A DNA stretch of 64,000 nucleotides from Beta vulgaris subsp. vulgaris (lineage: Eukaryota > Streptophyta > Magnoliopsida > Caryophyllales > Amaranthaceae). Made by a program: the position numbers and the translations under genes. Below the pieces are notes generated by a model. That model had not been told where the DNA came from. It was given only the letters and a program-made list of their open reading frames with translations, and ran no database searches. Every line of letters begins with the position of its first letter. The first letter of the stretch is position 1. The stretch lies in contig NC_079209.1 in NCBI RefSeq assembly GCF_026745355.1, positions 51,567,585 to 51,631,584 of the forward strand. Direction: 5' to 3'. Below are positions 9,420-20,108 of this stretch, piece by piece.

Positions 9420-10430
9420 TTTTAAATAAGGCAACATTTCAAAAAACTATCTTTATAACTAATTTGTTAGAAAAAACTACATTTTGAAAATTTTCTTTCA
9501 AAAAACTACCTTATATAACAAATTTCTTTCAATATACTATCATTTTACGTTTCTATTTGATACTAATCAATAAATGACAATGACCAGTTTCTCTCTAGCC
9601 TTCATCTCTTCTCTCCTCCCCCTTCTTCATCAGTTAGGGGTTGTCATGGATGAAATCATCCATGGTAAGCCTCTTTTTCTCTCTTATTTTCAGTTTTTAT
9701 TTTATTTTCGTGTTTTGTTAAATAAATTAGTCTCTTTTTATGAGTTTCTTGAGCCCTGCTATGAAAATTTTAGACTCTGTTATGGAGATTTTCTTCACCC
9801 CTATGTGAGTTGTGAGTTTAGTTTGTTTGCTTTTAGGTGTGAGAAATTGTTCTCATTAGTTAAAATTCAAGACAAGCAACATGAAAGTATTGGAAAAACC
9901 GAGATACAGTCAACATGGCTCGTTCAAGAATGTTTTCCCCAAACTATATTAGAATGATATAGTTCCTCATCAATAGATGTTTAATTCAACAAATATAAGG
10001 GGGGTGCGTTATATTGTTCGATCTGGTTTACTGTAGTCTATCCGAAGACGAATTTGATTTAATCTTTTTTAATTGTATCTTATTTTTGTTTAATACCTCT
10101 TATAGATGTCGTTTGACTTTCAATTAATGAAATTTCTATTTAAAAGAAAATAAAAAAATTATTGACAATCGCCATAGGTGTTGCTGCCGGTTGGGTGGTG
10201 AGAAAAGAGGAGGGAAACGAGATGGGAAGAAAGAAAAACAATTTAAGGTGAATCAATTATTAGTGATTAAACCCTATTTACAGTCTAGTGATAGTATGTT
10301 GAGAGAAAATTGTTATATAATGTAGTTATTTTCCCCTCAAAAAAAAATATAATGTAGTTATTTAAAAGAAAATTCTTAAAAAGTAGTTTTTTTTAAAAAA
10401 TAAATAATAAAAGATAGATTTATGAAAATT
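9420..10430. mobile_element. Long-TIR non-autonomous element (possible Pack-MULE)
   Basis: Arms at about 9425-9548 and 10270-10425 are inverted copies: left 'ACTACCTTATATAACAAATT', then 'TTTCAATATACTATCA'; right, in complement, 'ACTACATTATATAACAATTT', then 'CTCAACATACTATCA'. Between them, 9574-9957 is an open frame of 127 residues with no recognised domain. It is followed by 'TTAATGAAATTTCTATTTAA' before the right arm, which looks like the 3' end of a retroposed or genic fragment. No target duplication was identified. That it carries captured host sequence is a guess. Confidence 0.45.
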
Positions 10431-10899
10431 TTCCTTTATATAAATCAAAGTTATTCTTCAATTATCCAAAGTTACTCTAAACTTTATAAAAGTCACCCAA
10501 AAATTTAATTAGAAAAGAAAAGAAGAAATATAAGGAAAAGATGCGAAAAGGGAACATAAATGAAAGAAAGAAACTTTTTTACACCAAAGAACGCGAAAAG
10601 CTCCTCCTATATTTTAAAAGGTAAGAGCGTCCAAACTGAGTCGAACCTGCGACCAGGAAGTGCAGTGAGTGAGCTCATGATATTTAATTTTAAGATTTTG
10701 GTTTTGTTTTTGGAAAGGATAGTCACTTTCAACTTAAATGCGCTGTAAAATATTTGTGGCAACGCGCGCGAGAAAGTTGCCGACATCGCTACTATTTTAA
10801 TATGTATACTCCGTGCTTCCCATTTTAATGGTCAAAACTCAAAACTAGTACTACTAGCTTTTAAGATCGTTCTCTTCTACTTATTTTAACTTATACTTA
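10431..10899. other. Spacer with a tRNA-like remnant
   Basis: AT-rich. On the minus strand at 10620-10670 a stretch GGTCGCAGGTTCGACTC resembles the T-arm/B box of a tRNA or tRNA-derived SINE. No cloverleaf can be completed around it, so I do not call a tRNA. Confidence 0.35.
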
Positions 10900-12226
10900 G
10901 GCTATGTTCAGTTCACCTTATTTTTGCTTATTTCAGATCTAATCAGATCAGATCAGATCAGATCAGATCAGAAAAAATAAGTTCAGATCAGATCAGATCA
11001 GAAAAAATAAGTTCAGATCAGATCAGACCAGATCAGATCAGATCAGATCAGATCAGACCAGACCAGATCAGATCAGATCAGATCAGATCAGACCAGATCA
11101 GATCAGATCAGATCAGATCAGATCAGTTCAGATCATATCATGCTTATATTTAAAAACTCATTATTATTAAATATCTTTTACATATTAATAAAAATTATAA
11201 TAATTGAATATTAATAAAGTACTCATTGAGACGAATCAAACAAGACCCCACATGACTATATTTTTTCTTATATATTGAGAAAAATCTAAAAGACTATCTC
11301 TAATTGTGAATAGTGTCAAGATTCTAAGTGAGAAAGATAAAAAAATACAAAGGGAGTATTATTATTTACTAGTACATTTGTTCAAAAGAATTATTATTGT
11401 TGTTGTTGTACTTATTAATCTTGTTGTTACCATTATAAATGTCATTGTTATTATTATATTAAGTTATTTTGTTGTTATTAAATAATAGAAAATTAAAAGC
11501 CACGTGTTAAGAACATAAGATTGATGCAAAAATAAGAAATATATAAAATATGATATCTCAAATTCATGACAACGAAACTACTAAGTTCGGATTACATTTC
11601 AAAATAAGCTAAGTGTGAGATACAAATTATAAATTTAGATTCGGTATACCTCTTCCTACCGAATTCCAAATCTCTCTAGCTATTTGAAGTTGCACGATAT
11701 TTATTTATTTTTTGCTCAAGTCATAGTTGTTTGTATATCTTATTCTATTTTATATGGAAAAAAAAGAGTTGAGTTTGCCGACTTCTCAAGTGTGAAACTT
11801 TTTTTTAAGGGAAAGTGTGAAATAACATTGTATAAGTGCTCTTATAAAATAATGACTTGAGTTATATAATTATTTTTAGTAATAATAATAATTATGATTA
11901 TAATTATTATTGCTGTGCTTATAATAATGATAATAATTAATTATTATTATTAATAAAAGTTGTAATAGAAATAAAATGATAATAATAGTAATACTATAAA
12001 GAAGATCTTATAATGTATTGCATAATAATGATTTACAAAGTAATAATATAATAGTAATAATATATTTTATATAAGATAAGATCTTGTAAATCACATCAGT
12101 TCAGATCAGATCAGATCAGATCAGAAAAAATAAGTTCAGATCAGATCAGATCAGAAAAAATAAGTTCAGATCAGATCAGATCAGATAAGTTCAGATCAGA
12201 AAATTTCAGGTGAATCAAACATAGCC
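10900..12226. mobile_element. Tourist-like (PIF/Harbinger) element with GATCA arrays
   Basis: It is 1.33 kb with TIRs GGCTATGTTCAGTTCACCT (left) and AGGTGAATCAAACATAGCC (right). It is flanked by TTA at 10897-10899 and 12227-12229, the 3-bp target of PIF/Harbinger elements. Just inside each end are long runs of the 5-mer GATCA (10937-11127 and 12094-12200). The middle is AT-rich without coding capacity. A 357-bp member of the family lies at 15730-16086 in the opposite orientation. Confidence 0.8.
10937..11127. repeat. GATCA tandem array
   Basis: About 190 bp consist almost only of GATCA units, broken by 'GAAAAAATAAGTTCA' spacers and occasional GACCA variants. It is a subterminal repeat of the surrounding Tourist-like element. 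Each GATC is a Sau3A-type site, so the array is cut to tiny pieces by such enzymes. Confidence 0.9.
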
Positions 12227-12232
12227 TTAGTA

Positions 12233-12485
12233 CTTCCTCCGTTCCATAATAAGTAAAACATAGGCATTGGGCACAAGATTTAATAAACATCACTTTCAAA
12301 AGCCAAAAAGTCATAAAATACTCTTTTATGTTATCAAAAGTAGGAGAGAGAAAAGCAAACTACACAAGTTTATGATGGGTACTCTTGTCATTTTGTCACT
12401 TTATTTTTTCCATTTAGGGTATGTTTCACTTATTTTGAAACGTTCTAAAATAGTAAGTGTTTCACTTATTATGGAACGGAGGAAG
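12233..12485. mobile_element. Stowaway-like MITE, 253 bp
   Basis: It starts CTTCCTCCGTTCCATAATAA and ends with its complement (TTATTATGGAACGGAGGAAG region ending at 12485), with TA on both sides. It sits 6 bp from the end of the preceding Tourist-like element. The 77-residue frame across it is incidental. Confidence 0.8.
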
Positions 12486-12739
12486 TATAAGATTTTATAA
12501 GATCACAAAAGATCAAATAATATAAGATAAGATGTTCTGTTAACTTATCTTTATTCATTTTAGAAAAAGATAAGATAAAATAAGATTTTATAAGATCTTA
12601 TAAAATAAAATAAGACAAAATAAGTTGAATAGAAACATATAGTATTGGACGATGCCTAAGGTTATCAATATTTCAAGTTGAAAAAAATATCATCTAATAT
12701 CTCATAGTTTATTGGTTAGAACTTTAATATCTTTACTTG

Positions 12740-12806
12740 AGGTCACGTGCCATTTGACACATACACTTGCTTAAGAACGTTTTTTAATATATTATATAGA
12801 TAGATA
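12740..12806 (-). mobile_element. Possible Helitron 5' end
   Basis: On the minus strand the sequence reads TCTATATAATATATTAAAAA followed by a CG-containing block, the style of a Helitron 5' terminus. No matching 3' hairpin with CTRR was found at lower coordinates, so only a fragment is proposed. Confidence 0.3.
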
Positions 12807-13003
12807 GATTTCTTTTTAGAAGTCCTAATATATTGTCAAATTTCCATTTTTAAACAATAAAAAAAATTTAATGTGACACTAAATACAATTCTTATTGGTC
12901 CAAAATAATATAAAAAGTGAAAAATATGACAATAAATGATTTTGACTTATATTCCTAAAAAATGACAATTAAATAGGAAGAAGGATGTATTACTTAGTTC
13001 GTA

Positions 13004-13212
13004 CTTCATTTGTTTTTTAATTGCAACATTTTCTTTATTTTGAAGTTTTTCATTAATTGCAACATTTCTCTATTTGACGATATCTTTTTTCTTTTTCACT
13101 CTTACCATATAAATCCAACTTTTTATCTTTTTCTATCTCACTCTTCTCTACATAACTTTCTTACATAATGTGTCAAAAGATAATATTACAATAATAATTG
13201 AAACGGAGGAAG
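13004..13212. mobile_element. Degenerate Stowaway-like MITE
   Basis: The right end AAACGGAGGAAG followed by TA is typical. The left end (CTTCATTTGTTTTTTAATTG after TA) is its diverged complement; 'AATTGCAACA' on the left pairs with 'AATAATTGAAAC' on the right. It lies about 200 bp upstream of the first RCI2 start codon and so may add to its promoter. Confidence 0.6.
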
Positions 13213-13281
13213 TATATCTGTATATACGTCCTTTATCATTTTTATTATTGCTATATTTTCCTTATATGAATTTTTGGGTTA

Positions 13282-13288
13282 TATATAA
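13282..13288 (+). promoter_or_regulatory. Probable TATA box of RCI2 copy 1
   Basis: TATATAAG-type motif within GGGTTATATATAAGG, about 125 bp before ATG 13411, followed by a CT-rich leader. Confidence 0.5.
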
Positions 13289-13410
13289 GGCATTTGACAT
13301 ATCTCCTAGATGAAGCATCTACCTCTCCTTTAATTTGTTATAAAAATTAAATCTCATTCCCTCATCCACCCAAACAAATATCACAACAAAAAGATCAGGT
13401 GGAACAAAAA

Positions 13411-15316
13411 ATGGCAAGTGAGAGGTGCAACATCTTCGTGGAAATTCTATTGGCTATTATCCTCCCTCCTCTTGGTGTTTGCCTCAGAGCGGGCTGTTGC
13501 ACCGTAATTATCTTTCTTCTCGATATCTTCTCTTTCACCCTCTATCTCTTTCTCTCTTAAACTAATGAATAATGATACTAAGTTTTACATAATCACATTC
13601 ACGCCCAAAATCTTTACTGGCTAAGCTAATTTTGAAACTTTTTTTTATTATACTTATTTCATTTGATAATGTACACTTTGCCACTTAGGAAGTTCAATAT
13701 TTATCAATCTAATTTCGTTTTAAGTAGATTAGGTTGTTTGGTAAGTATGTGAAGTTAAAAAATTCACCTGGAGTTTTATATATGTAGAGGTCGTTTGGTT
13801 CACCTCAAATCTCACTTAAATTTGGTTTTTTTTAGAAAGTACAAAACAGAGTAGTTGTTTGATATGCAGGAAATAGAGAATTTATGGAAAATAGAATTTT
13901 CGAGGAAATGGAAATTACAATGAAGTGTGGGAAATTAATCACCAACCCCCTCTTATTGATTAGAGATTTTTGTGTCAATTAGAAATTCTTATGCTCGACC
14001 AAACACCCAAAGCCACTTCCTAGGAGATAAACAAGGAAATTTACTTCCCATAAAATAAGATTTCCCATGAAAATTAAGTTCCAACGATAATCAAACGAGT
14101 CCCTAATTAGAAGGATTAGACAAGTTGATTCCTTCGTTTGTATTTTGGTCAACTTAAAAAGTTTTTTTACTTTATAGAAAAATTTCCTTACATTATTTTT
14201 TACGTCAACTAAACAAACACTAAATTTTAGCTTCCTTTGTTGTCAAGACTCTAGTAATAGGAAGTTTTTGTTCATATTTCCTTTTTTTTTATTAGGAGTA
14301 CTATTTTTTATAGGAAGTTTTCATACTGATTACTGATTATGACTAGTCATTGATGATATAAAAAATTCTGAGCCTTTCTGGACAAAATTTAAAATTTATG
14401 TTGTACCTTATTTTTAGTTTTAAAGATCAGCATTATTTTCTTTCAAATAAATATCTACATTGTACCCTTTATTGAACTTGAACCCTTTTAAGGCTAGGCA
14501 CGTGCCTAAATAGTTGCAGGTTATTGATATTTTTACTAAGAGTCTTTCTTCTAATTTACTTATTAGATATCATTCTAATCTCTTTGTTATTGCACCCCTT
14601 AAAAATTGAGGGGTGTATAATATATTAGAGTAGATTTTGTTTAACTAGGTAAGATAAAAGATCCTATTGAATTGGCACCTTGTTTAAGTTTAACTAGTTA
14701 GGTTTGCATGTCATCAGAATCCTTGGGAGGGAGGGAGATGGTAAGGAAAACCTCGCCCTCAAAGATCCCCTAGCCTAGTAGGGTTTCATTCTACGACCTT
14801 CAAGTCATGAGATCAAACTTTTACCATTAGACCAAACCTTGCTTGATATGTATTAGAGTAGATGTCTCTTGTAATTAGACCAAGGCTAACTATCCTAGAA
14901 AAGTTTATTCTCTAATTAACCAAGAGATACCTAGTTGATTCTTTTTTTCCGTTGACAATTGTAATAATTCTACTTTAAGCCAGGCCACATCCTTGTAAAA
15001 GTTGCATTAGGAGTTCTCCTCGTGTTAATGGTCTCGTAATTCTCCTTTTTCGTACTTTTTATATATAAAAAAACTTTTCTAATTAACCACAAAAAGCTTA
15101 GAACTCATAAACATCTAACTAGTGAAAATTATTTATCATCCTATCTCAAATTTAATTTCCATTTGTGACATTATATTGCAGACTGAGTTCTTGATATGTT
15201 TGTTGTTGACATTACTGGGATACATCCCTGGGATCATCTATGCTTTGTATATCATCGTGGGGAAGAATGAAAGCAACACCGACTCGGAGGGCAATTACAG
15301 CGCACTTCCTCAGTAG
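13411..15316 (+). CDS. RCI2: RCI2/PMP3 family small membrane protein, copy 1
   Basis: Exons 13411-13503 and 15182-15316 (GT...CAG intron of 1.68 kb, phase 0) encode 75 residues. The protein has the whole UPF0057/PMP3 plan. There is a short N-terminus with one Cys, a first membrane helix EILLAIILPPLGVCL, and a Gly-Cys-Cys loop. The second helix (ICLLLTLLGYIPGIIYALYI) is followed by a polar tail of about 18 residues ending SALPQ. The tail makes it the long type, like Arabidopsis RCI2D-F rather than the ~54-residue RCI2A/B. Family members are plasma-membrane proteins induced by cold, salt and dehydration that affect ion balance and membrane potential; that role is taken from the family. The sequence before ATG (AGATCAGGTGGAACAAAAA) is nearly shared with copy 2, which points to tandem duplication. 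The intron holds a MITE and a SINE. Confidence 0.9.
13787..14103. mobile_element. MITE-like element in the RCI2 copy 1 intron
   Basis: Left GAGGTCGTTTGGTTCACC and right (complement) GGGACTCGTTTGATTATCG form imperfect inverted ends next to TA on both sides. The 'CGTTTGGTT' ends are common in plant hAT- and Harbinger-type MITEs. The family is uncertain. Confidence 0.45.
14710..14848 (-). mobile_element. SINE-like tRNA-derived repeat, minus strand
   Basis: Read on the minus strand, it has GGTTTGGTCTAATGG (A-box-like, near 14840) and GGTCGTAGAATGAAACC (B-box-like, near 14795), then a body with 'GGGGATCTTTGAGGGCGAGG' and 'CCTTACCATCTCCC'. No clear A tail or target duplication, so it is an old copy. 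It lies in the RCI2 copy 1 intron. Confidence 0.5.
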
Positions 15317-15729
15317 ACAAATACCCCGGCCTCTTCCCACCATTTTGTGGTTTTTACTCGTGTTTTTAACTGTATTTTTTTTTTCTTCAAAGAAAATTCT
15401 CAACAAATCTTGAATTGTGTTCAAATATGTTATCTCAGTGTATTAAAACTCTTGAGGTTTTGAGAGATGGTAAAAATATGTTGTCCTTTTTGTCCCATTT
15501 TAGGGTTTGAGTTAAATGATACTGAATATTGTTCAACTTTTGTCTTGATCTCATCAACCCCCCACATCCTCTCAAATTATTGTTTCAAGAGTGTGCATGG
15601 AGTTCTTGGAAATTGGAATGGTTCTTTAAAGATAGAAACTTGGAAAACTTCAATTTTTTTAAAAGTGGGTTAACAAAGAATTTGGTGTAGTCTTAAATGA
15701 TGACAAAACTAATAAACTCACCTTGCTAA
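15317..15729. other. 3' flank of RCI2 copy 1
   Basis: Probable 3' UTR (T-rich from 15370) and AT-rich spacer up to the next MITE. The 68-residue frame at 15467-15673 has no recognisable feature. Confidence 0.45.
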
Positions 15730-16086
15730 GGCTATGTTTAGTTCACCTGAAATTTTCTGATCTGAACTTATCTGATCTGATCTGAACTTATTTTTTTTTA
15801 TCTGATCTGATCTGAACTGATCTGATTACAAGATCTTATCTTTTAGATTTTTCTCAATATATAAGAAAAAATATAGTCATGTGGGGTCTTGTTTGATTCG
15901 TCTCAATAAATACTTTATCAATATTTAATTATTATAATTTTTACTAATATGTAATGAAAGATATAATGATTTTTAAATATAAGCATGATCTGAACTGATC
16001 TGATCTGAACTTATTTTTTCTGATCTGATCTGATCTGATCTGATTAGATCTGAAATAAGCAAAAATAAGGTGAACTGAACATAGCA
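15730..16086. mobile_element. Short Tourist-like MITE, inverted relative of 10900-12226
   Basis: 357 bp, starting GGCTATGTTTAGTTCACCTG and ending GGTGAACTGAACATAGCA, flanked by TAA at 15727-15729 and 16087-16089. Subterminal GATCT/TGATC runs and a shared internal block (ATATAGTCATGTGGGGTC) show it is the same family as the 1.33-kb element, here in the opposite orientation. Confidence 0.8.
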
Positions 16087-16089
16087 TAA

Positions 16090-17289
16090 GATTACATAGG
16101 TAAAATGAAAATGTGAAGTATAAGATTACAAGAAGTTGTTCAAGCTTAATTTTGGTAGAAAGTTTTGGTGTGAAGTATTGGACTTCTATTAGGGACTTTT
16201 GATGAGCTTAATGTCAATAATAGCACGACTCAAAGTATGCAAAAATATTTATACAAAGCAATAAACTCACCAAGCTAAGAAACATATGCAAAATAATAAA
16301 AATTTGAAAATGATATGGAAAATGTCCTAAAAAGAGAAGGAAAGAGTTCTAAACAAACTCAATCACAGTAATATATTTCTTAAAACCCTTATAATTGGAT
16401 CATACAAATCATAAATATCCAACTCGTGAAGGAGATTGAATCAAATAGAGTCTTGTTTAACGCTTTTGTATAAATGTCTAATAATTAACTAAACAGAGGT
16501 CGACACAAAATGGAGCAATAAGACCCATCTAGACAACATCACAAAACGAAATGGCAGTCAACCTCATCATGCTCGGTTCATTCATAGGAAAATCACGATC
16601 ATGTGCAAATACTGTTGTCAGAATCGTGATCCTACTTTGGATCGTGAGAGCCTAGCATGATTAGATAGTAGGATCATAAGATCATATTTTGAAAAATTAA
16701 CTTGATTCTAGCCAATTTGCTTGTACCTCTGTATTTGAATTAAATAACGCTAAAAACTTGTTATTCATCTATAAAATAGTTGATATTTCGTAATCTAAAA
16801 ACCCAAACATACAATAACAATCGTCTAAAATAAAACAAATATAAAACGTTAATACTACTAAACTAGTGATACAAAGGAATCCTAATCAGATTCTTACAAA
16901 TTGGAATAAAAATATGATAATCAATCATCATAACCAAAGTTTACATCATCCACATATCACTGTTGACATTAACTATATCAGCTATAACTGTCAGTGTTAA
17001 GTCGATCTTATGAGATTGCGATTCTTTAAAAGATCCAATCAATGTTGCTAATCGGGATTCAAATCGCGATTTTGATAACATTGCTGCAAAGCACAACGCA
17101 CATGGACTATTACAAATGAACAAGGCAATAGTTTAAATATTGTTAGCCATTTATTACAAGTGAAAGTGCACCATCTTCCGCCCTAGAGTCTCCAACGACA
17201 ACATTTCCACATGGTGTAAATTTGGACTATTTTAATCAAAGCCAATAAAGTCCCAACTATCTTTAGTTATACTCAAGTACTGACCTTAA
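16090..17289. other. Intergenic, no gene seen
   Basis: AT-rich. A block at 16610-16720 with repeated 'ATCGTGATCCTA' and 'GTAGGATCATAAGATC' motifs, echoed near 16995-17070 ('GATCTTATGAGATTGCGATT', 'AATCGGGATTC'), looks like an old dispersed repeat of unknown type. Frames are short and featureless. Confidence 0.4.
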
Positions 17290-17865
17290 CTAGTATTAAG
17301 ACTCGTGTATAATGCACGAGAGTATTTATTGCTTTATTACTTATTCAAAGAAAGTTATATAATAACATTGACTTAATCTCATATTACACAAAATCATAAA
17401 ACATAAAGTATGAGTGGTGATGAACAAAAATTACAAATGAAAATTTTAAATCAATTTATGTGTTTGCGAACACTTCCTTGTTAACTACATTTGGTGTATT
17501 TACACGCAAACAATGTTTTTTATCAAACAGAAGGATCTTGAGACCTTTTTTACTCGTAATTCTGGAAACAACAACATAAAATTGTCCATGGCTAAAAACA
17601 ATATCGGAAGATACATGCTCTACATGAGACAAAGTTTGTCCTTGACTTTTATTTATAGTCATAGCAAAACAAATCATTAATTAAAGAAAATTGTCGATCA
17701 TCTCTTAAATGTGATAGGAAATTTAGTGAATTCAGACAGAATTAGTGTCATTTTTGATATAAATATTTTTTCTTCGACATTGCTTCCAAAAATAACAGTA
17801 ATTTTCCGTGCATTGTGCATACTACACGGAAAATGTTTTGTCTTATAAATTGAAGATTTTAAGAA
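17290..17865 (-). mobile_element. 3' end of a coding Helitron, minus strand
   Basis: On the minus strand the element ends with a 6-bp hairpin (CTCGTG-cattata-CACGAG, plus positions 17311-17329), then TCTTAATA and CTAG at 17293-17290, followed by T. This is a textbook Helitron 3' terminus, placed 166 bp after the end of helicase coding remains. The 5' TC end was not found, so the left limit of the element (towards 18 kb) is open. Confidence 0.7.
17456..17865 (-). pseudogene. Helitron helicase (Pif1-like), C-terminal remnant
   Basis: The intact part (17677-17456, 73 residues) starts with ICFAMTINKSQGQTL, a strongly conserved late helicase motif of Helitron Rep/Hel proteins, followed by FSHGQFYVVVSRITSKKGLK and a NVVNKEVF ending. 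Upstream in other frames (to about 17865) further Helitron-like stretches can be read (NARKITVIFGSNVEEKIF, then KFPITFKR). At least one frameshift and a stop near 17685-17700 separate them. Only the last ~120 residues of a protein normally over 1,000 long remain, so it is dead. Confidence 0.75.
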
Positions 17866-18600
17866 GTTTGTCCTAAAATCATCATGGTGAATATTAACTT
17901 GTGATTTAAAATTTCACAATCATGTATTGAGATTATTTTAGAAATTGACTTATAACCCGTGTGTTCAGTAGCTGATGTAGTTACTGCTATGCTAGATCAC
18001 ATGACCCACCTATATTTTTTTTTAAAAGTTGATAGAAATAGTATTTGTTCTGTGCCTCTGTCTATTGCTTCCCATAAAATCTCAGATAAAATCACAATTC
18101 ACACCACCAATAATACTCCAAATAGGACTAAAATGAGTTATTTGACTAAAAGTCATGTGTTCATATTCTGCATTTATCTTTTACAAATCCAATTCATTAA
18201 TAATATATTTCTTCTATGTACCACAAAAAAACCCAATTATTTAACATTTGTCATCTATTACAACATCTAATTACCTCTCCTCACAATCATATCTTTTTTC
18301 TTAATGGCTAAGAATCCTACAAATTAAACACAACATTCCTTGGCCTCTTATTGGAAAAGCCCATAAATAATAAAACCCAGAAAATCTCAAAATCAAATTA
18401 TCTGTCAATTATTTAGTGGTTAATCACTTAGCTCCGTAGTGGTAGGTCACTCTTACAAATTAGTACCGACTTTTCTTCACTTCCCCTTTAAATTAAAGCA
18501 CTTGGCATTTTCTCTAACCAATATCTTTTTTCCCCACACAAAAACCAAAAAAAAAAAACAAACAAAAAGAAAATCAAAAAAAATATCAGGTGGATCAAAA
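17866..18600. other. 5' flank of RCI2 copy 2
   Basis: Contains the promoter side of the next gene: an A/T-rich region, CCATAAATAATAAAACC near 18360 as a weak TATA candidate, and an A-rich leader from 18538. The frames at 17959-18270 and 18439-18780 run through non-coding sequence; the latter merely overlaps exon 1 of RCI2 copy 2 in another frame. Confidence 0.45.
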
Positions 18601-19810
18601 ATGGGATCTGGAAATTGCCACATCTTCTGGGAAATTCTATTGGCCATCATCCTCCCTCCTCTTGGTATCTGCTTGAGTGATGGTTGTTGCAGTGTAAGTT
18701 TTTATTTTCACTGTTTTCCACAATCACTTATGTCATTTTGTCTGTGCTTATACGTGCAATATGTATCTTTGGTATATTGAACTAACGTTCTAGTCGGGAT
18801 TTGATTCCAAGTCTTATATTTTTTACGTCGAATACTTTATCAGATAAGTTAATTAACATCGATTACGTCCATTCTTTTAATGTAAAAACAACCCCTTATG
18901 ATTTTATTGTTCATATGCTTATTAGATGTGATATACTAACTTTTTGCTTGATTTCAAACATGTTTTGGTGTTTACTTGAATTCTGAACTAAGATCGCTAG
19001 ATCTGATTCATTTTTATGTATCTGTTAGACTTTGTAGATGTATATCGATTATTACTTAGGATTGATATATAGTTTTGGTCCTTTTGTATGCACTTATAAG
19101 TGTCTAGAAGAATTTATTTAATTGGTAGGATCCGGTGAATATTCTATATAGTGGGATGTTTGCAAATTTGTTGGAAAGACAATGAAACGCCATAAGTGCT
19201 AGTCTGTTTTATCTCCTTGATACGTCAAGCAAAAATTATATCAGAATTGCGACTTATGTTACTTCGACACCTCCATTTTCCTTCAGTATCGTTTGTCGTG
19301 TTGCGTCGAGCTGTCGACAAGATATTTAGATACTTCCTTTCAAACTAAGAACTTGACTTTCTTGTATAAAATTGTCAAAATAGCCTAATCGAACGCTTAA
19401 ATGGCCGTATTTGACTAGACACTTGATTTGTGTAAGAGTAACATTGATTGATGCTACTGTATATTTAAGATACCACTGTATAAATATGCAGTAAAAACTT
19501 TGACATTCAATTATTCAAAGTGTATCCCTTTTTTTATCTTTATTAGAAAAAGACGTCCAACAATTTGCAAAATTACACAAGGAAATAAAATTGGACTTAA
19601 TCTGATACAAAAGAGCTAGTAAATAGTCTTATCATTGTGCTTGAAATAATAAGAGTGAGTTAATTTTGCTTGCAGTGGGAGTTCTTGATATGTTTGGTGT
19701 TGACAATACTGGGATACATTCCTGGGATCATCTATGCAATCTATATCATCGTGGTAAAAAGTAATCGCGACGCCGAATCGGAGGGCAATTACCGTCAACT
19801 TCCACAGTAG
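18601..19810 (+). CDS. RCI2: RCI2/PMP3 family small membrane protein, copy 2
   Basis: Exons 18601-18693 and 19676-19810 (GTAAGT...GCAG intron of 982 bp, phase 0) give 75 residues, the same length and intron site as copy 1. Helix 1 is EILLAIILPPLGICL, the loop has the GCC motif, and helix 2 is ICLVLTILGYIPGIIYAIYI with an Ile-Val-Val end. The tail is ESEGNYRQLPQ. Differences from copy 1 are conservative and lie mainly in the loop and the tail. The leader (ATATCAGGTGGATCAAAA before ATG) also matches copy 1. Location and stress role are as in the family: plasma membrane, ion homeostasis under salt or cold. I see no break, so both copies should be functional. Confidence 0.92.
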
Positions 19811-20108
19811 ATGAACGGAACAACCCTGCTTCCTAGCGTTGTAGAAGACACCTTTTGATATGGTTGTCACTTGTGGTTTTTGTTCATCTCTATATGTTAC
19901 TGTATTTTGTTTTTAAGTTTTCCAAAGTTGCTAAAGAATCTTTTGTACTAATAAAAATATGTCATTTCACTGTATGAGGTTTTGAGATATATTAGATTTG
20001 TCATCTGTTGTTGTCATCATTGTGGATTTGTGGTGCTGTTGTAGCTTTTGACTTTTGAGTGGAATATCATGAAAAATGTTCCAACTTTTGCCTTCATTGA
20101 ATAAAAAT
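19811..20108. other. 3' UTR and spacer after RCI2 copy 2
   Basis: T-rich 3' UTR-like sequence, with AATAAAAATATG near 19950 as a plausible polyadenylation signal region. Nothing else is seen. Confidence 0.4.

Noticed and set aside
10620..10670. Possible tRNA gene on the minus strand
   Set aside because: Only a T-arm-like stretch is present; no acceptor stem or anticodon arm can be formed.
10937..12200. CRISPR-like regular repeats
   Set aside because: The GATCA arrays are simple 5-bp tandem repeats inside a transposon of a plant genome, without unique spacers.
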